Shown here: one piece after another, positions 20,892-32,818 of the stretch
Layout: the number at the start of each line of letters is the position of its first letter
Position numbering within the stretch: position 1 is the first letter of the stretch
Assembly (NCBI GenBank): GCA_030077755.1
Contig: JAQJZZ010000019.1
Coordinates: 198,501 to 262,500, forward strand
Reading direction: 5' to 3'
DNA length: 64,000 nt
DNA from: Filosporella fistucella
Lineage: Eukaryota; Ascomycota; Leotiomycetes; Helotiales
Made by a program: the position numbers and the translations under genes
Notes under the pieces: generated by a model
The model's database searches: none
What the model saw: the letters and a program-made list of their open reading frames with translations, nothing else
Told to the model about the DNA's origin: nothing

Positions 20892-21938
20892 ATGCCAACA
20901 CCTAGCATTATCGAGTCTCCCCCATTTTCCAAGATGATTACCGAAAACGAGGCACGTGCCATCTATAGAGATGCCATTCACTTTGATGGTTTAAACATTG
21001 CCAAGTTCTCCCGGGAAATATTCGATGCTTGGTCAAAAGGTGGCATCACAGGTGTATCGTGCACCTGTGGTATCTGGGAGAATTTCAGAGATTCAATTGC
21101 CAATGTAGTACAGTGGAAGAAATGGTTCGAGGAACATTCCGATCTCATCGTGCAAGCACATACTGTTGCCGACATTCGACAAGCAAAGAAAGATGGGAAG
21201 ACGGCTGTTTTGCTCTCATGGCAGAATACGGCTGGAATTGAAGACCAGCTTGATTACCTACGTGTCTTCAGAGATCTTGGTGTGAGGAAGATGCAGCTCA
21301 CATATAATACGCAGAACTATTCTGGAGCAGGGTATACTGAGATTAAAGACTCGGGTCTGACGGGTTTTGGGAGAGAGGTCGTGAATGAAATGGCAAAGTT
21401 GGGGATCGTGTGTGATCTAAGCCACGTTGGACCTCAAACGAGCAAGGATGTGATCGAGTTTGCGCCCGAAGGGAAGCCGCCCTGCTTCTCCCATATCCTA
21501 CCTGCTGGAATGTTGGAACACTCAAGAAATAAGAGCGATGAGCTGATCAAGTTGATTGGAGAGAAAGGAGGTTTTGTTGGATTGTCACAATTTGGACCAC
21601 ACATGAAAAAAGGCAACGAGAGTACGATCGACGACTATGTTGAAGCTCTGGACTATGTCATTGGACTAATTGGAGAAGATTTAGTTGGGATCGGATCGGA
21701 TTCGAGCGAGGGGCATGGAAGGCCGAGCGAGTTCATGGCTTGGTGCAACAGCGATAAAGGGTACGCAAGGAAATTGACACCGTGGGGAAGTCAGAAGGTG
21801 GTGAAGCCTCTGGGTCCCTTAGCAGAACGTGAAAAGCTTGCAGAGGCTATGGGAAGAGCTGGTTGGTCAGAGGAGAAGATGCGGAAAGTACTGGGTGAGA
21901 ACTGGTTAGCGTACTTGGAGAAGATCTTTGGATCGTGA
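20892..21938 (+). CDS. Peptidase M19 (membrane-dipeptidase family) protein
   Basis: A single uninterrupted frame encodes 348 residues; a second in-frame ATG at 20934 would shorten it by 14. It follows the M19 TIM-barrel order: HFDG near residue 30 (His-x-Asp metal pair), LLSWQNTAGIEDQ near 117, DLSHVG near 178, SHILP near 200 and VGIGSD near 275. In renal dipeptidase a bridging Glu lies where this protein has WQN, so Gln replaces it; the same change is usual in a microbial M19 subgroup with the GFQN-type motif. There is no signal peptide or GPI tail, so unlike the mammalian enzyme it should be intracellular. The likely role is hydrolysis of a dipeptide or a related amide; the substrate is open. 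Confidence 0.92.
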   Translation: MPTPSIIESPPFSKMITENEARAIYRDAIHFDGLNIAKFSREIFDAWSKGGITGVSCTCGIWENFRDSIANVVQWKKWFEEHSDLIVQAHTVADIRQAKKDGKTAVLLSWQNTAGIEDQLDYLRVFRDLGVRKMQLTYNTQNYSGAGYTEIKDSGLTGFGREVVNEMAKLGIVCDLSHVGPQTSKDVIEFAPEGKPPCFSHILPAGMLEHSRNKSDELIKLIGEKGGFVGLSQFGPHMKKGNESTIDDYVEALDYVIGLIGEDLVGIGSDSSEGHGRPSEFMAWCNSDKGYARKLTPWGSQKVVKPLGPLAEREKLAEAMGRAGWSEEKMRKVLGENWLAYLEKIFGS

Positions 21939-22453
21939 GACAAATTGACACAGGCGCTTTGGTTTAAGTGCCAGAGGTTTTATTCCTGTTGTTCAGTGAA
22001 AGATTCAAATCAACATAGAAATAGCCAAAAATGGTAGACACAAGCACGAAAGTCACTGAGTATCGCAATGACAACTAAGAACGAACGCTCTTCTACCTAT
22101 TTGACCTTTGATATATTGACCACGGCAGATCGTACTTGCCCAATTCGTCGGGAGTCAGAATTTCAGATTAAATCTCTATCGAAAGTGGCAACTATCTAAA
22201 TAATTCCGCCCAATGTATAACCGCCCGGCCACCCAGGTGGTTAATTGGTGGCCTCACATAACACTGGACGGCTTGAAAAATTCTCGGATTTTCTAAGGTG
22301 TCCCTAGTTCGGAGGGGGCACTAGAGTCTGTTTTTGGCTTCAAATTTTGTTTTTCTAATGTGAAGCATCCCGTCTAGATCGAAAAAACCGAAATTATTAA
22401 TTCCTTGTTCACATTGTGCGGTCCATCCCACGATCAAGAAGACCTTCAAGTAG
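21939..22453. other. Intergenic region between convergent genes
   Basis: It contains a short imperfect inverted repeat near 22225-22255 (GGCCACC ... GGTGGCC) and nothing else of note. Confidence 0.4.
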
Positions 22454-24166
22454 TCATTCTTCCACAACTTCATCCTCCTCAATGTCACCAACATTCCACT
22501 TCAATTTCTGTGCCCATAGAATCACACCTACCATACAGATCTCCAATGCGAAGAACATTGCGGCAAGCTTATATCCATACTTGAACTTGGGCGCTTGGCC
22601 AGTGTTGTAGGCCAGGAGTGGTACCCAAGCATTGAAAGTAAAAGCAAATGTCTCAACGATTGCAATGACGATGAGACGATGTTCCTGGCTGAATGAGCAC
22701 ACCTCATTAATCCAAGTGATAAATAATGCCCCAGCTCCTGTTTCGCAAAATGTGAGGAACCATCCTGTCATCATCGCTGGAATATTGTGTTCGGGGTAAA
22801 CAGAGAGAATAATGCAGCCTGTCAACGCAACGAGACACGCGAAAATGATTATTGGCCAGCGCATGCGGATTGCATCACTCGTCCACGCGTACGAAAGAGT
22901 GAACGCAATTTGTAGCCCGTATCCTGCAGTTGGTATCAGGTTGACTTCCTCGACACTCCATCGCTTCGTAGACTTGAGCCAGACGTTGAAGTATGAATAA
23001 ATGCGAATACCGAGGACGTGACAAATGAAGGCGATGGTGAATAGATATACAGGCCAGGCTGTAAATATCGCTCTGAATGTCTTGCGAGTCAATGGCTTTG
23101 CAGGCTTTCGGCCAACTGCTTTCATTCTAGCAATTGCCATCTGCTTGTCCTCAGGTTTCAGCCAACTGCTACGGGACGTTACTGGTGCATCTGGTATTGC
23201 CCAGTAGCCATAAAGTGCGATTGGAATACCGATAATTCCATCGAAGATGAAGAGCCATTTCCAGGCTGCGACCCCACCCTTCCCATTCATTCCCTTGTAA
23301 AGAGCAGCCTGTAGATAGCCCGAAAACATCTGAGCAGCACTTGAGGATGCTTGGAAGATACAAGCACGTTTTCCTAGCTCAGACGGCTGATACCTGTGAA
23401 AGTTTGATGTCAATTGACCGTAATTGTGTATTTTGAGGAGCAAATATGCATGTCACAAAAGGAATTCCTCTGAGGAGACCTGCAGGAGTGAAAAAGACTT
23501 CAAAAGCCTAATGCTTACCAATTACCAAGCAATGTCATGATTCCGGCATACGCAGAAGCTTCGAAGAGACCAATGAAGAATCGAAGCCTACAAAGTTATT
23601 AATGACCTATTGATAATGTAAAGGAGTCTGAAAAGACTAACGCGTAAACGGTCTGCTTGTTCTTTGCGCCCGCCACACAAATTGTAAGAATTGACCAAAT
23701 TATCTCCATCGTTGGAAGCCATATCGAGGGTCTGATCTTTGTCATTGCCATCTGAGATGGAAATTGGCCAATGATATACCCGATTGTCCAGTATGTCGTC
23801 AATAGATTCAGGTCATTGCCCTTAAGACTGAGGCCCTCCTTCATTCCAGATACATATGCATTTGAGACCTTCGCATGTCAGATTACCTTCTTCCGATATG
23901 AATGTAGCACTTACGTTAGTCTGATCAAGGTACTTGACGAAGTATGCAACGCAAACGTAACTGAGAATGAACCAATCAAGTTTTGCTATGAGAGCTCGTT
24001 CCTTGGGATCTTTATCGAGGGAGTCCCATATCACCGCCAAAACACGCTTTCCGAACGTCTGTTTAGCTGGCGGTGACCCATATTCGAGACTATTCTCCAC
24101 GCTAGATGAGGTCGATGCTGCGATACCAACAGCATTTGTCTGCTTGTTTGTTGTTGAAGCACTCAT
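22454..24166 (-). CDS. MFS transporter, Dal5/Liz1 (anion:cation symporter) type
   Basis: Exons are 24166-23915, 23868-23642, 23587-23519 and 23393-22454, giving 495 residues; introns are 46, 54 and 125 bp. The ATG at 24166 (MSASTT) is chosen over an upstream in-frame one because the family has a hydrophilic N-terminus of about 60 residues. Family phrases are KLDWFILSYVCVAYF at helix 1, YLDQTNVSNAYVSGMKEGL in loop 1-2, SYFNVWLKS, and LFEASAYAGIMTLLGNWY in the helix 4-5 region. About twelve hydrophobic segments are present, ending in an acidic tail. Relatives carry pantothenate, allantoate, nicotinate and similar organic anions across the plasma membrane. The exact substrate cannot be told. It converges with the dipeptidase gene, which would fit a catabolic pair, but this is only inference. 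Confidence 0.92.
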
Positions 24167-25150
24167 AATTCGTTCTATGAAGATAAAATGATGCTTGAGA
24201 ACAAACACAAAGAACAATTCATAGCAAAGTCAATGTTCATTAGCACCCTTATACAGTATCCCACCTTTGATATCTCCCAACCACTCGATTGGGAAAACAT
24301 CCTTGAACTCACATCACTTGCCTCATCGATACTAAAATTCCATCACCGATTCATTTTTCATAGCTTATCTTACTTGGTATCCACAATTCTGCTTTGCTGT
24401 CCCGAAGTAAGAAGAATTGGCCCGATTTCGCCGCGAACTGCGGAGACGATGCCGACGATATTGGATTCAAAGATTCTGCATGATGCCAAGTGCCGACAGT
24501 CCCACTAGCTTAGGATGTTGATGTATGGCTTGTGTCCGCTTGGACAATTGCCTGCCATGTGCTGGAAGAATCATCTTGACTCCTCTCGATGTTGCAACAT
24601 ATCTCAGTTCCCGATGGCGTTTGAACATGACTTACAGTAGTGAAATTTTTTTACTAGCATCAGTATCACTGTGGCTGCCGTTCAGCTCTGGAAATTGTGG
24701 CCGTCTACCACCCTACACCGATGCGAAGACTCATGTCCTTTAATGTATCATCAAATGAAGTGTTGAGGAACTGCGAGACGATGAGGAGTAACAGGAATCA
24801 AAGATCAGACGGGTGTTGAGCTCTGAGCAAGTGATAATGCTAGCTAGCTTGCGTGCTTATGTTTGATGGTTCTGGGTATGAAATTGGCGACGGCGACGCG
24901 ATAGAGAAGCTAGAGATCGTGCGGCTACACTTCTTGGCATCTTGCTCGCTTCAGCTTGCCTAGGATTTGGACACCTCCAATCGTCATGGTATTGAACTAC
25001 ACCTTGCCCCGCCATATATTCCGAGTCTTTACCAAAGCAGGTATTCTGTTTACTATTATATACCACCATCACAATGCTCCCTACTATTCCTCCCTGCCCA
25101 ATGAAGCCTACGCGGACTGGCCACTAGGGTCCAGCTCGAGAAACCGGGCA
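24167..25150. other. Intergenic region upstream of the MFS gene
   Basis: Shared upstream region of the intact MFS gene (-) and the decayed MFS gene (+). No separate gene is recognised. Confidence 0.4.
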
Positions 25151-27165
25151 GCTGGGCATGGCGCGTTCGAGTTCTGCGGGGGGATTGAGATAGTTCCTGG
25201 CACAATTCATTTGGTTAACAGTGAGTACCACAGCATGCCATACACCCCCCCTAATCACTAAATGCCCAGACTGACAAATTTTCAAGTGGACGGAACGTCG
25301 AGTCTCAAACACGACAAAAGATATGTTGCCGACGCTGTCCTCTTCCTCAGCCATCGAATGACCCAAGATCCTCGTATCTGAACAAGGAAGGAATAACATC
25401 TTTTGGCTGTTGATAATGTGAAGTATCCGGGATTCCCAACCATCAATTGGAGTGGTCCTGCCTGGCTGTACCGGCTCATTGTTCAAAGTCGGAACGAGAG
25501 TTGAGAGTTGTTCAGGTACCAGTTCAGCATAAGTCGAACCTTAGTCTTGAGGATTTGAATAGCAGCGCAGCCACAATTTTTGCATACCTAGCCTTCGGCT
25601 GCATATTCCTTCGGCCAAGCGCCATGAGGATTGGAAGACGTCCAATGTACAGTTTAGGGGCATTCATTAACTTCACTGGCTCTGTGGTTGGGGGTTTTCG
25701 ACAAACTGTGGAGGTATATTACTTTGTGGACATCCTGACAGCCCTTTGGCATAGCGCCATTTGATCCGCTGGTTCGAATTTCAACGACAGACATATTCTT
25801 CACAAACCAGAGAGGTAATCAGGTAGTCCTTCTCGCACCTGTATTGGGGCACGGGCTGCTATATCGGCCCCGTAGTAGTAGGTTATATCGCGCGATCGCA
25901 ATCATGGCAATGTCGATTTTGGTATCTAAGCACTTTTATTTCCGAATTCTTCTAGTTCTGGAAGCTTCCAGTCTGGACGAATCAGTCCTTTGACCAAACA
26001 CCACGGCTAAAAAATTTCACGAGTGTTTTAAGTAGTGAAGCTAATTCCTCTAAAAAATACGATAGGAGGGGAACAACCACCAGTGTGACTTTGGGGACTG
26101 TTCGAAATAGACACAATACCGTGGACGTACCACCACATTGTCCACACTGAATGTACTTACGTGTTGGCAACGGATAGCCCCTCCACATACGTGCCTCCCC
26201 AATCCTAAGTCTTTATGGTTCCTGGCCATTTTCCCATTTCGTCTTGTCATATTTCCAGCAGTTGTATGGACAGGCATTATGTTCGGAATATCGATTTGTC
26301 GACTTTCCAGACTTTTTGTCACGAAATCAGAGATATTTTCAGTCCTGCCGTTCAATTTTGGACTTGTGCCGCTAAGTTCGATACTCCTTATGGATTCAAC
26401 ATGACTTCAGACTAATGCAGTCACAGTTGGAGGTACCAACATAGCTACTTTCATTGGCGACATACTTGTCATGTTGTGCGGTGGTGCATTGAGTGATTTA
26501 AGAAACCTTTACCTTTGTTCCACTGCTATCATCTGTTGTGAAGCAGGTGTTATTAGACAGAACCTGTTTCACCAACTCCGCTGATAAAATCACAACACAA
26601 AATAGAGCTAGTTCCGTTGCAGTGGTATAGATTGCATCAAGCCAGGCAGAAAAACAGCATTTTCGAGCCTGAGTTCAGACTACACTTTCTTCCCGTTCCT
26701 GCTATCATCAACTCTACAGGGCCACACCTCTATGGGCTTGGTGCATATCGAGGCTTGCCTTGGCCTTTTTCAGCTAGCATTGAGACTGCCTCTCTCGGGT
26801 TCGGAATTGGTTCGAGTGGTGCAATATGCTTCACGTACCATATCGACTGCTATCCGAGCATCGTGGCGGGGAGAAATTGGGTTTAATTCTTTGCCTACAA
26901 AATGTGATTGGATTTGAATACACCATTGCAATCCAGTAAGTGGCGTGCACAGCTGATTTTCCCTAATTGTGCTGACCATTCTACGGGCTTTGGATCAATT
27001 CTCTGGGTGGCCAACGTAACCACGTTCATTCTGGTAGTCATTCCTTTGGTAACAATGATGTCATACTTGGTTATGATCAGGTGGGGTAAGCAGTTCGGAC
27101 TAAGGATAGCGGCGAGATATATGCATTTCAGTAAAGAGCAAGCAAGAAGTCGCAGTGTGGGTTGA
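25151..27165 (+). pseudogene. Decayed MFS transporter (HOL1/drug-antiporter-like)
   Basis: MFS signatures appear in order but in different frames with stops between. IVPGTIHLVN (about 25185-25220) is followed by a GT-AG intron to 25286, then HDKR and, after a frame change near 25340, PQPSNDPRSS. RIGRRPMYSL and its following helix lie in the 25447-25764 frame, and DIFFTNQRGN near 25790 is in another frame. FPAVVWTGIMFGISI is near 26250, TVGGTNIATFIGDIL near 26430, REPE-like FEPEFRLHFLPVPA near 26660, GFGIGSSGAICFTY near 26800, and a last helix with MIRWGKQFG ends near 27165. The order and spacing match a fungal MFS protein of about 500-550 residues. At least four frame disruptions exclude function. 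It belongs to a different subfamily from the intact neighbour, so it is not its duplicate. Confidence 0.82.
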
Positions 27166-27625
27166 GGATCTCAATATTATAAGTATATCCCGATATATCA
27201 TGTTTCATCTGTCTCTAGCCTCTGAACATTTCATCACAATAATGATATTTCTACTACCGCAACATGATTCACATAGGTAGAAACAGATGATCTACTGGGG
27301 TGAATCCATACACGCAAGTGCGGCGGACTGGCATTAGCAAAGTTCTTAATTGTCCCATTATATCTTCTCCTCTTCTCTGATAGGGTAGTTTACGAGACCT
27401 GCGTCTAACATTATTTGTCATCACGCTCTTTCGATTCTACAGCGTTTATCATTGGCGGATACTTTTAACCTCACCCCATGCTCGCGCTGCCTGCTCGGGA
27501 GAAGGACCGAAGTAGTCGTTTGACCGGTTGGTGTCTTTGGGATAACCAAATTCTGGTTTTGAGCATTTCTGTTGTTTTGCTTCACGCAGAGTTGAAGGCA
27601 GACAGCACAATATCACAAGGATAAC
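27166..27625. other. Intergenic region before the methyltransferase gene
   Basis: No gene, RNA or repeat recognised. Confidence 0.4.
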
Positions 27626-29112
27626 ATGGAAGGACAAGTTAGTAAAACTGTAAGAGAGAGCGAGAGGCGAGCGAGGGAAGCTCTGGTGGTAAGTAAAGAG
27701 GTTTCACAGTGATGGATGGCTAAGTTTCTATAGGTCGATATTGAGGCTTTGGAAAATGGAGTGTATGATGTGTATGTTAGTACCGGTGAAATGAAATATC
27801 AAGTAACTAATGGCATCTCTAGTGGCGTTGGTGAAGAGACTGAAAAAGCTGGAAAGGCAGTAGAGCACGGTGAAGGCAGTGAGTTACCTCTCCATATTTA
27901 TCACATAGAATGTCTAACACCTGATAGAATATTTCCTCCCCAATAACCAAGTCCGTTCAATCCTCATTGCCTGACACTCGATTGTCGATCCTTAGCTGAT
28001 ATTCATGATCCAGAATGAACAAGCTCGTTTAGATCTTCAGCATCAGATATTCAATCTCAGCTTCGAGAATAAGCTTGCATTGGCACCAATTAATCAGGTT
28101 GGATTCAAAATTCAAGACGTACTTGATATAGGAACCGGAACTGGGATTTGGGCTGTCGATTTTGGTGAGTGTACTCACATGGTGTAAATCACTGAGGTGA
28201 AACTCATCAGAAAATAGCGAAACAGTATCCTGACGCGAAAGTCGTGGGCTTTGATCTTAGTCCTGTTGCGCAGGTTGAGTAAGTACCGTCTTATGCTCGT
28301 TGCAGAAGCAGGAAAATAGTCACAGTCTGTAAGAGAAAAGGCTAACAAGCATAGCCCCCCACAAAATGTATCATTTGAGATTCATGATGCAGGTAATGGC
28401 AACTTCGCCCTCGTTATAAAATCTCTGCTAATTTCCCAAGAAACACCATTCCCTTACGCGCCTGGTTCGCAATCCTACATCCATGGCCGTGCCCTAATGT
28501 CCTGCTTTACTTCTCCACTCAGTGTCATCAGCTCTGCCTTTACCGCCCTCAAGCCAGGCGGCTACCTGGAGCTTCAAGATTGTGTTGCGCCTTGGACATC
28601 AGTTGATGATTCGTTTGCCAAAACAGCGTTACAGAAGTTTCATCAGATGACTATCGATGCTGCAAAGAGTGTAGGAAGAGATGTGTGTCAGGTAGTCAGA
28701 TACAAGAGCTTTTTCGAACAAGCAGGCTTCGTGGATGTTGTGGAGGTATTTTATCATTGGCCTTTAGGTGCATGGGCAAGGGTTTGTTATATCTACTATT
28801 CATGGGAGCCCTCTTGTACTTAAAGATGGGAATTCTGACGATCGACAGGACCCAAAGATGAAGATCATAGGTGAGAAATTCAAAACTGACATGAAAAGTG
28901 TTATTCCTGCTGTAGCCGAGAGATTATTGGTGAAAGGCATGGGAATGAGCAGAGAGACTGTGGAAGGTATTTTGGATGGAGTCAGAAAGGATATGAGGGA
29001 TACAAAGAGAGTTCATGCATATATGCCAGGGTGAATTATCATTGTTTCTAAAACCTGGTTACTGCAGCTAACATCATATAGAATTGTGGTGTATGGAAAA
29101 AAGCCAGAGTAG
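27626..29112 (+). CDS. LaeA-like SAM-dependent methyltransferase
   Basis: I read nine exons: 27626-27688, 27734-27878, 27928-27950, 28014-28164, 28218-28278, 28355-28392, 28441-28781, 28849-29030 and 29082-29112 (344 residues). Splicing restores EGKYFLPNN, RLDLQHQIF, the SAM-binding motif VLDIGTGTGIWAVDFA, VVGFDLSP, NVSFEIHDA, YIHGRALMSCF, LKPGGYLELQD and the family ending MPGIVVYGKKPE. These are the marks of the large fungal LaeA/TAM-type methyltransferase group, often located near secondary-metabolite genes. The 23-bp third exon needs a poor donor (GTCCGT), so that junction and the N-terminal about 70 residues are less sure. The rest is well supported. Either the gene is intact with one odd splice site or it has begun to decay there. 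Most members modify small molecules or act as regulators; the substrate is unknown. Confidence 0.83.
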
Positions 29113-29624
29113 GCCATCTTCAGTGACGGGAATCCACGTATGATCCTCTTTGGTGACGTATTTTGGAGAAAGGATGTTTTGGGAGGTCTGCCTGACCTTT
29201 AGATGCAAATAACAACGCTTTTGAGATCTAGGATCGAGCTTCTGACGTACGGACAATTTTATTACCTGTTCGAAGGAAATTGTGTGGCCTTGGAGGGATC
29301 GTCGAATTTCTTAATTTCCACAGACAGTCATCACCCCTTACTCTCATTGAAGAAAGAATTCCGCAATTTAAAAACAATTTATAGATGTGAAAAAAGAGCA
29401 TTGCACGCTGCTCTAATTACCCGGAGTCTTTGGGCCTAAAGGTAAAAGTTCGAAGGTACGAAATGTTGTGTGCGGTGGCAGTAAGACAAGATGTTCTGCG
29501 GGGTTTCTTCTCGCCGACCTCACTTTCGCTAACACCGCAGCAGTATGTGAAATCTCCTGACTTTCATCTCGACACTCGATAATTCATCTCCACATCATAC
29601 AGCGCACTGATCGCAACTTGCAAC
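29113..29624. other. Intergenic region
   Basis: No feature recognised; it includes the promoter of the RibD-like gene. Confidence 0.4.
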
Positions 29625-30191
29625 ATGTCCTACTACGCAAAACCCACCTTCAGAGTTTTCATAGCAACCAGTCTTGATGGCTTCATTGCCCGCAACGACT
29701 ACTCTATGGACTGGCTCACGCAACCTCCAAAGAATTCGTCTCATGCTCCAAGCACACCCAATCTCTCGACCAAAGCACTTTACGAGAAGTTTATGAATGG
29801 TATTGAATGTGTTATTCTGGGACGGAAGACATATGATACTGTCAAAGAATATGTCGATTGGCCATACATTGGAAAGGAAGTACTTGTACTTAGCAGAACA
29901 CTTACCGACAACGAGGATATGAGAATAAAGGTCATGAGCTCCGTAGAAGAGATCTTAGAATTGTTGGAAGGAAGGGAAGTGGGCGTCTATGTTGATGGAG
30001 GAGAGGTCGTAAGGGAGTTCCTACAGAGACGCTTAGTGGAGGAGATGACTGTTACTACAGCACCTATCTTACTTGGAAAAGGCAGACCTCTCTTTGGGGA
30101 TTTGGAGAAGGAGGTACGGTTGACGCTGTTGGGTGCGGGAATCATCGAAGATGGGATGGTGGTTGCGAGGTACAAAGTTGGGAAGGCGTGA
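29625..30191 (+). CDS. RibD C-terminal/dihydrofolate-reductase-like protein
   Basis: A single exon of 188 residues. The N-terminus FRVFIATSLDGFIARNDYSMDW is the beta-strand and loop opening of the RibD_C/DHFR fold (here shown only as a pattern starting at residue 9). CVILGRKTYDTV holds the nucleotide-binding GRKTYD motif, VYVDGGEVVREFL the second glycine loop, and APILLGKGRPLFG the late strand-loop typical of the family. Length and layout match stand-alone bacterial-type YwjB/YyaP reductases. Such proteins bind NADPH and reduce a pterin- or pyrimidine-like substrate, which is not known for fungal members. The gene has no intron, unlike both neighbours, and bacterial ancestry is possible, though many fungi keep this family. 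Confidence 0.88.
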   Translation: MSYYAKPTFRVFIATSLDGFIARNDYSMDWLTQPPKNSSHAPSTPNLSTKALYEKFMNGIECVILGRKTYDTVKEYVDWPYIGKEVLVLSRTLTDNEDMRIKVMSSVEEILELLEGREVGVYVDGGEVVREFLQRRLVEEMTVTTAPILLGKGRPLFGDLEKEVRLTLLGAGIIEDGMVVARYKVGKA

Positions 30192-30650
30192 TGGGCTAGA
30201 GCCTGATCTACTTCCGCGTCTTAGGGATCAGCGCAAGGAAGTCACGGCAATCGACGCCTGCATTTTCGAATGGCACAGCTTTCAGCAAGCATTAGCGGGA
30301 CATGCACTACTTTATTTCACTCTAAAACTCAAAGCCGAGATGAGATTTGATATCCACCTATCATCGGCGTCTCGGGCTTACTGGTGGCAAACCCTCGTTT
30401 TGGTGCCAAGCTCTACAACATCATGGAAGTCGCTTCTCGGGATTCATCCAACGTCAGATTTGGGCACAGGAATTGTACATAAAAACACCATAACTGCTTT
30501 GACATGACTACGAAATACCATCCTGGTTTTCTGCACAAATTTATCAAGATTACATGCGGTATAGACGTGAGCCCTCCCCCATTTCTGAATCTGGTGCAAT
30601 CAGTTTAATGCTGCAGATATATCATTAACAAAGAAAGATCTGTATTGTTG
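30192..30650. other. Intergenic region
   Basis: A 124-codon frame starting at 30133 overlaps the 3' end of the RibD-like gene in another frame and shows no domain. Nothing else is seen. Confidence 0.4.
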
Positions 30651-32191
30651 ATGAATAGCCAAATCAACATGGCTAATCATCAGCTGGATATTATTGAGGT
30701 TGATGTTGTGGTTGTCGGTGCTGGGTTGAGCGGCTTGCAGGCAGCAGTAAATTTGCATGAGGCTGGGCTTACATACGTTGTACTCGAAGCAACAGATCGA
30801 GTTGGAGGCAAAACGTTGTCTGTGAAAGCCTCACAAGATAACAATGCTACCGTGGAACTTGGAGCGGCATGGATCAATGATACAGATCAAAGCGAGGTCT
30901 ATGCTCTGTCGCAAAAGTACGGCTTGGAGGTGATAAAGCAGAGAACCACTGGTCTTACTCTTCAAGTAAATCCTGACGACACGGTAGAGAGATTGCAATT
31001 TGATGCTATATTTGTCGGTATTGGCATGATATCCATATCGGCGAAACTAACATACACCCCAGGGCAATGAGGAATATGCTCAGCATATCACGGGGCTGAT
31101 CGGCCATATTCAAGAACTCCAAAGCCAGATCAATATAGAGGATCCTGCCAGCTCACCGAATGCGCAAGAACTGGACTCGATGACTTTTGTCCAATACGCG
31201 GAAATATTCGACCCCCATCCTGTTGTTACAGTCTTCGCAAAAGCCATAACTGCCGCGGTAATTGGTGTTGAGGGCGATGAGATTAGTTGCTTGTACTGGC
31301 TGTTTTATGGGGCTTCGAACTATGGATTTGTCAAATTGATCTCGGATCGGAAGGAAGGGGCTCAATACTTGCGGGTTCTTGGAGGTAAGACAAACCATTT
31401 AATCTACCGGAGATGGCAATACATTGACTGTATATCTAGGCACAGCACAGCTCTCGAAAGGCCTAGCATCCGAGCTCACTGCAGACTCCATACATCTCTC
31501 AAGCCCCGTATCTAAGATTAACCAGCTTTTATCAGGGGTGGTCCGTGTCCATACAAATACAGGTGGAGTATTCCAATGCAAAAAAGTTGTCGTATCTCTT
31601 CCTACACCGTTATACTCTTCCATCGAATTCACTCCTGCCCTTCCACTCGCTAAACAGAAGCTCTCCGAGTCAACAAAGCTAGGCTATTACTCCAAAGTAA
31701 TTTATGTTTTCGAGAAGCCTTGGTGGCATGCGGCTCCAGAAGCATCAGGCATAATACTTACCTTTCATGGTCCAATCAGTTTCACCAGAGATACCTCCTC
31801 GCCAGCAGAAAATGAGTGGTCTATTACATGTTTTACAACTGGTATTTCCGGCCGCAGCTGGTCAAAACTCGGTGGGAAGGAACGTAGGCAAGCCGTATGG
31901 GATCAATTCAAGGGTGCATTCAAGACTGTGTTCAAAGAGGTTCCTGAACCGATCGCAGTACATGCGAAGGAGTGGACCAAAGATGTACATTTCCAAGGTG
32001 CCCCTTGCCCCGTCATGCCTCCTGGACTATTGACTTCGGAAGCTGGGAAAGCTTTAAGGACTCCATTCGATAACGTCCATTTTGTTGGCACTGAGACATC
32101 GGTTTCTTCTGTAGGATATATGGACGGCGCGTTGAGATCCGGGAAGAGAGGTGCAAAGGAGATCATTGCTGCCCTCCAACGTAGCAACTAG
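30651..32191 (+). CDS. Flavin-containing amine oxidase
   Basis: Exons are 30651-31013, 31063-31384 and 31440-32191, giving 478 residues. The dinucleotide-binding motif VVVVGAGLSGLQAA is followed by VVLEATDRVGGKT (residues 17-55), the FAD-ADP site. GAAWIND matches the second conserved block. The C-terminal FAD motif VHFVGTETSVSSVGYMDGAL contains the usual GTE and Gly-rich turn. The enzyme should oxidise a primary amine to an aldehyde with release of ammonia and peroxide; members are cytosolic or peroxisomal. There is no peroxisomal tripeptide at the end (QRSN). The first donor (GTCGGT) is less certain than an alternative GTAGAG at about 30984, which would drop ten residues. ATGs at 30651 and 30669 are both possible starts. 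Confidence 0.9.
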
Positions 32192-32818
32192 CGCGAGAGA
32201 ATGTGATTCAAATCTCACATCCAAAGAAAACGATCCGAATACTGGTATCGAATGAAAATGGGATTTTATCAAGTATGGATAATTTGAGACAACGTTCATG
32301 AATAAATATATGTGGACAATGAAAATACAAGCGTTTCGTTTCTCTACACTTTTTGCAAGTCCAGTCTTGGAACGATCATTTCATAAAACCGTGGGATCTG
32401 CAAACATTGGGGTGGTCCTGTCCAAAATTGTTAAAACTCGAGAGCAAATACACAGCCAATTCTATCAAATGCACACCCCTCGGCTAGTATTTATCCCTCT
32501 ATGCAGAAGAAAGGGGCAATGCACCCATATCACTTCGTTCGGGTGTTGGCTAAATGCAAGTCGCATACGATAATAAATTATTTCCGCTGAGGAAACTTTC
32601 CAACACGAACACAGATAAATGATGTCGTTCCACAGAAACAACTGTGCCGCTTCTAATTTGGGACAAGTTCGTTCATAATGCAATGAACCCCCGCATGCTG
32701 TTCGACGAAAACAATTGTTATGTTTGAAAACATAATGCCATTTTGAACTGTCAAAAGTTCTCGAGGTTTCAAGTGTTTATGGACAATCAACAGTCGCTAC
32801 CGAGTCAAAACTTTCACA
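32192..32818. other. Intergenic region before the GH72 gene
   Basis: No gene seen; probable promoter of the GH72 gene. Confidence 0.4.
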
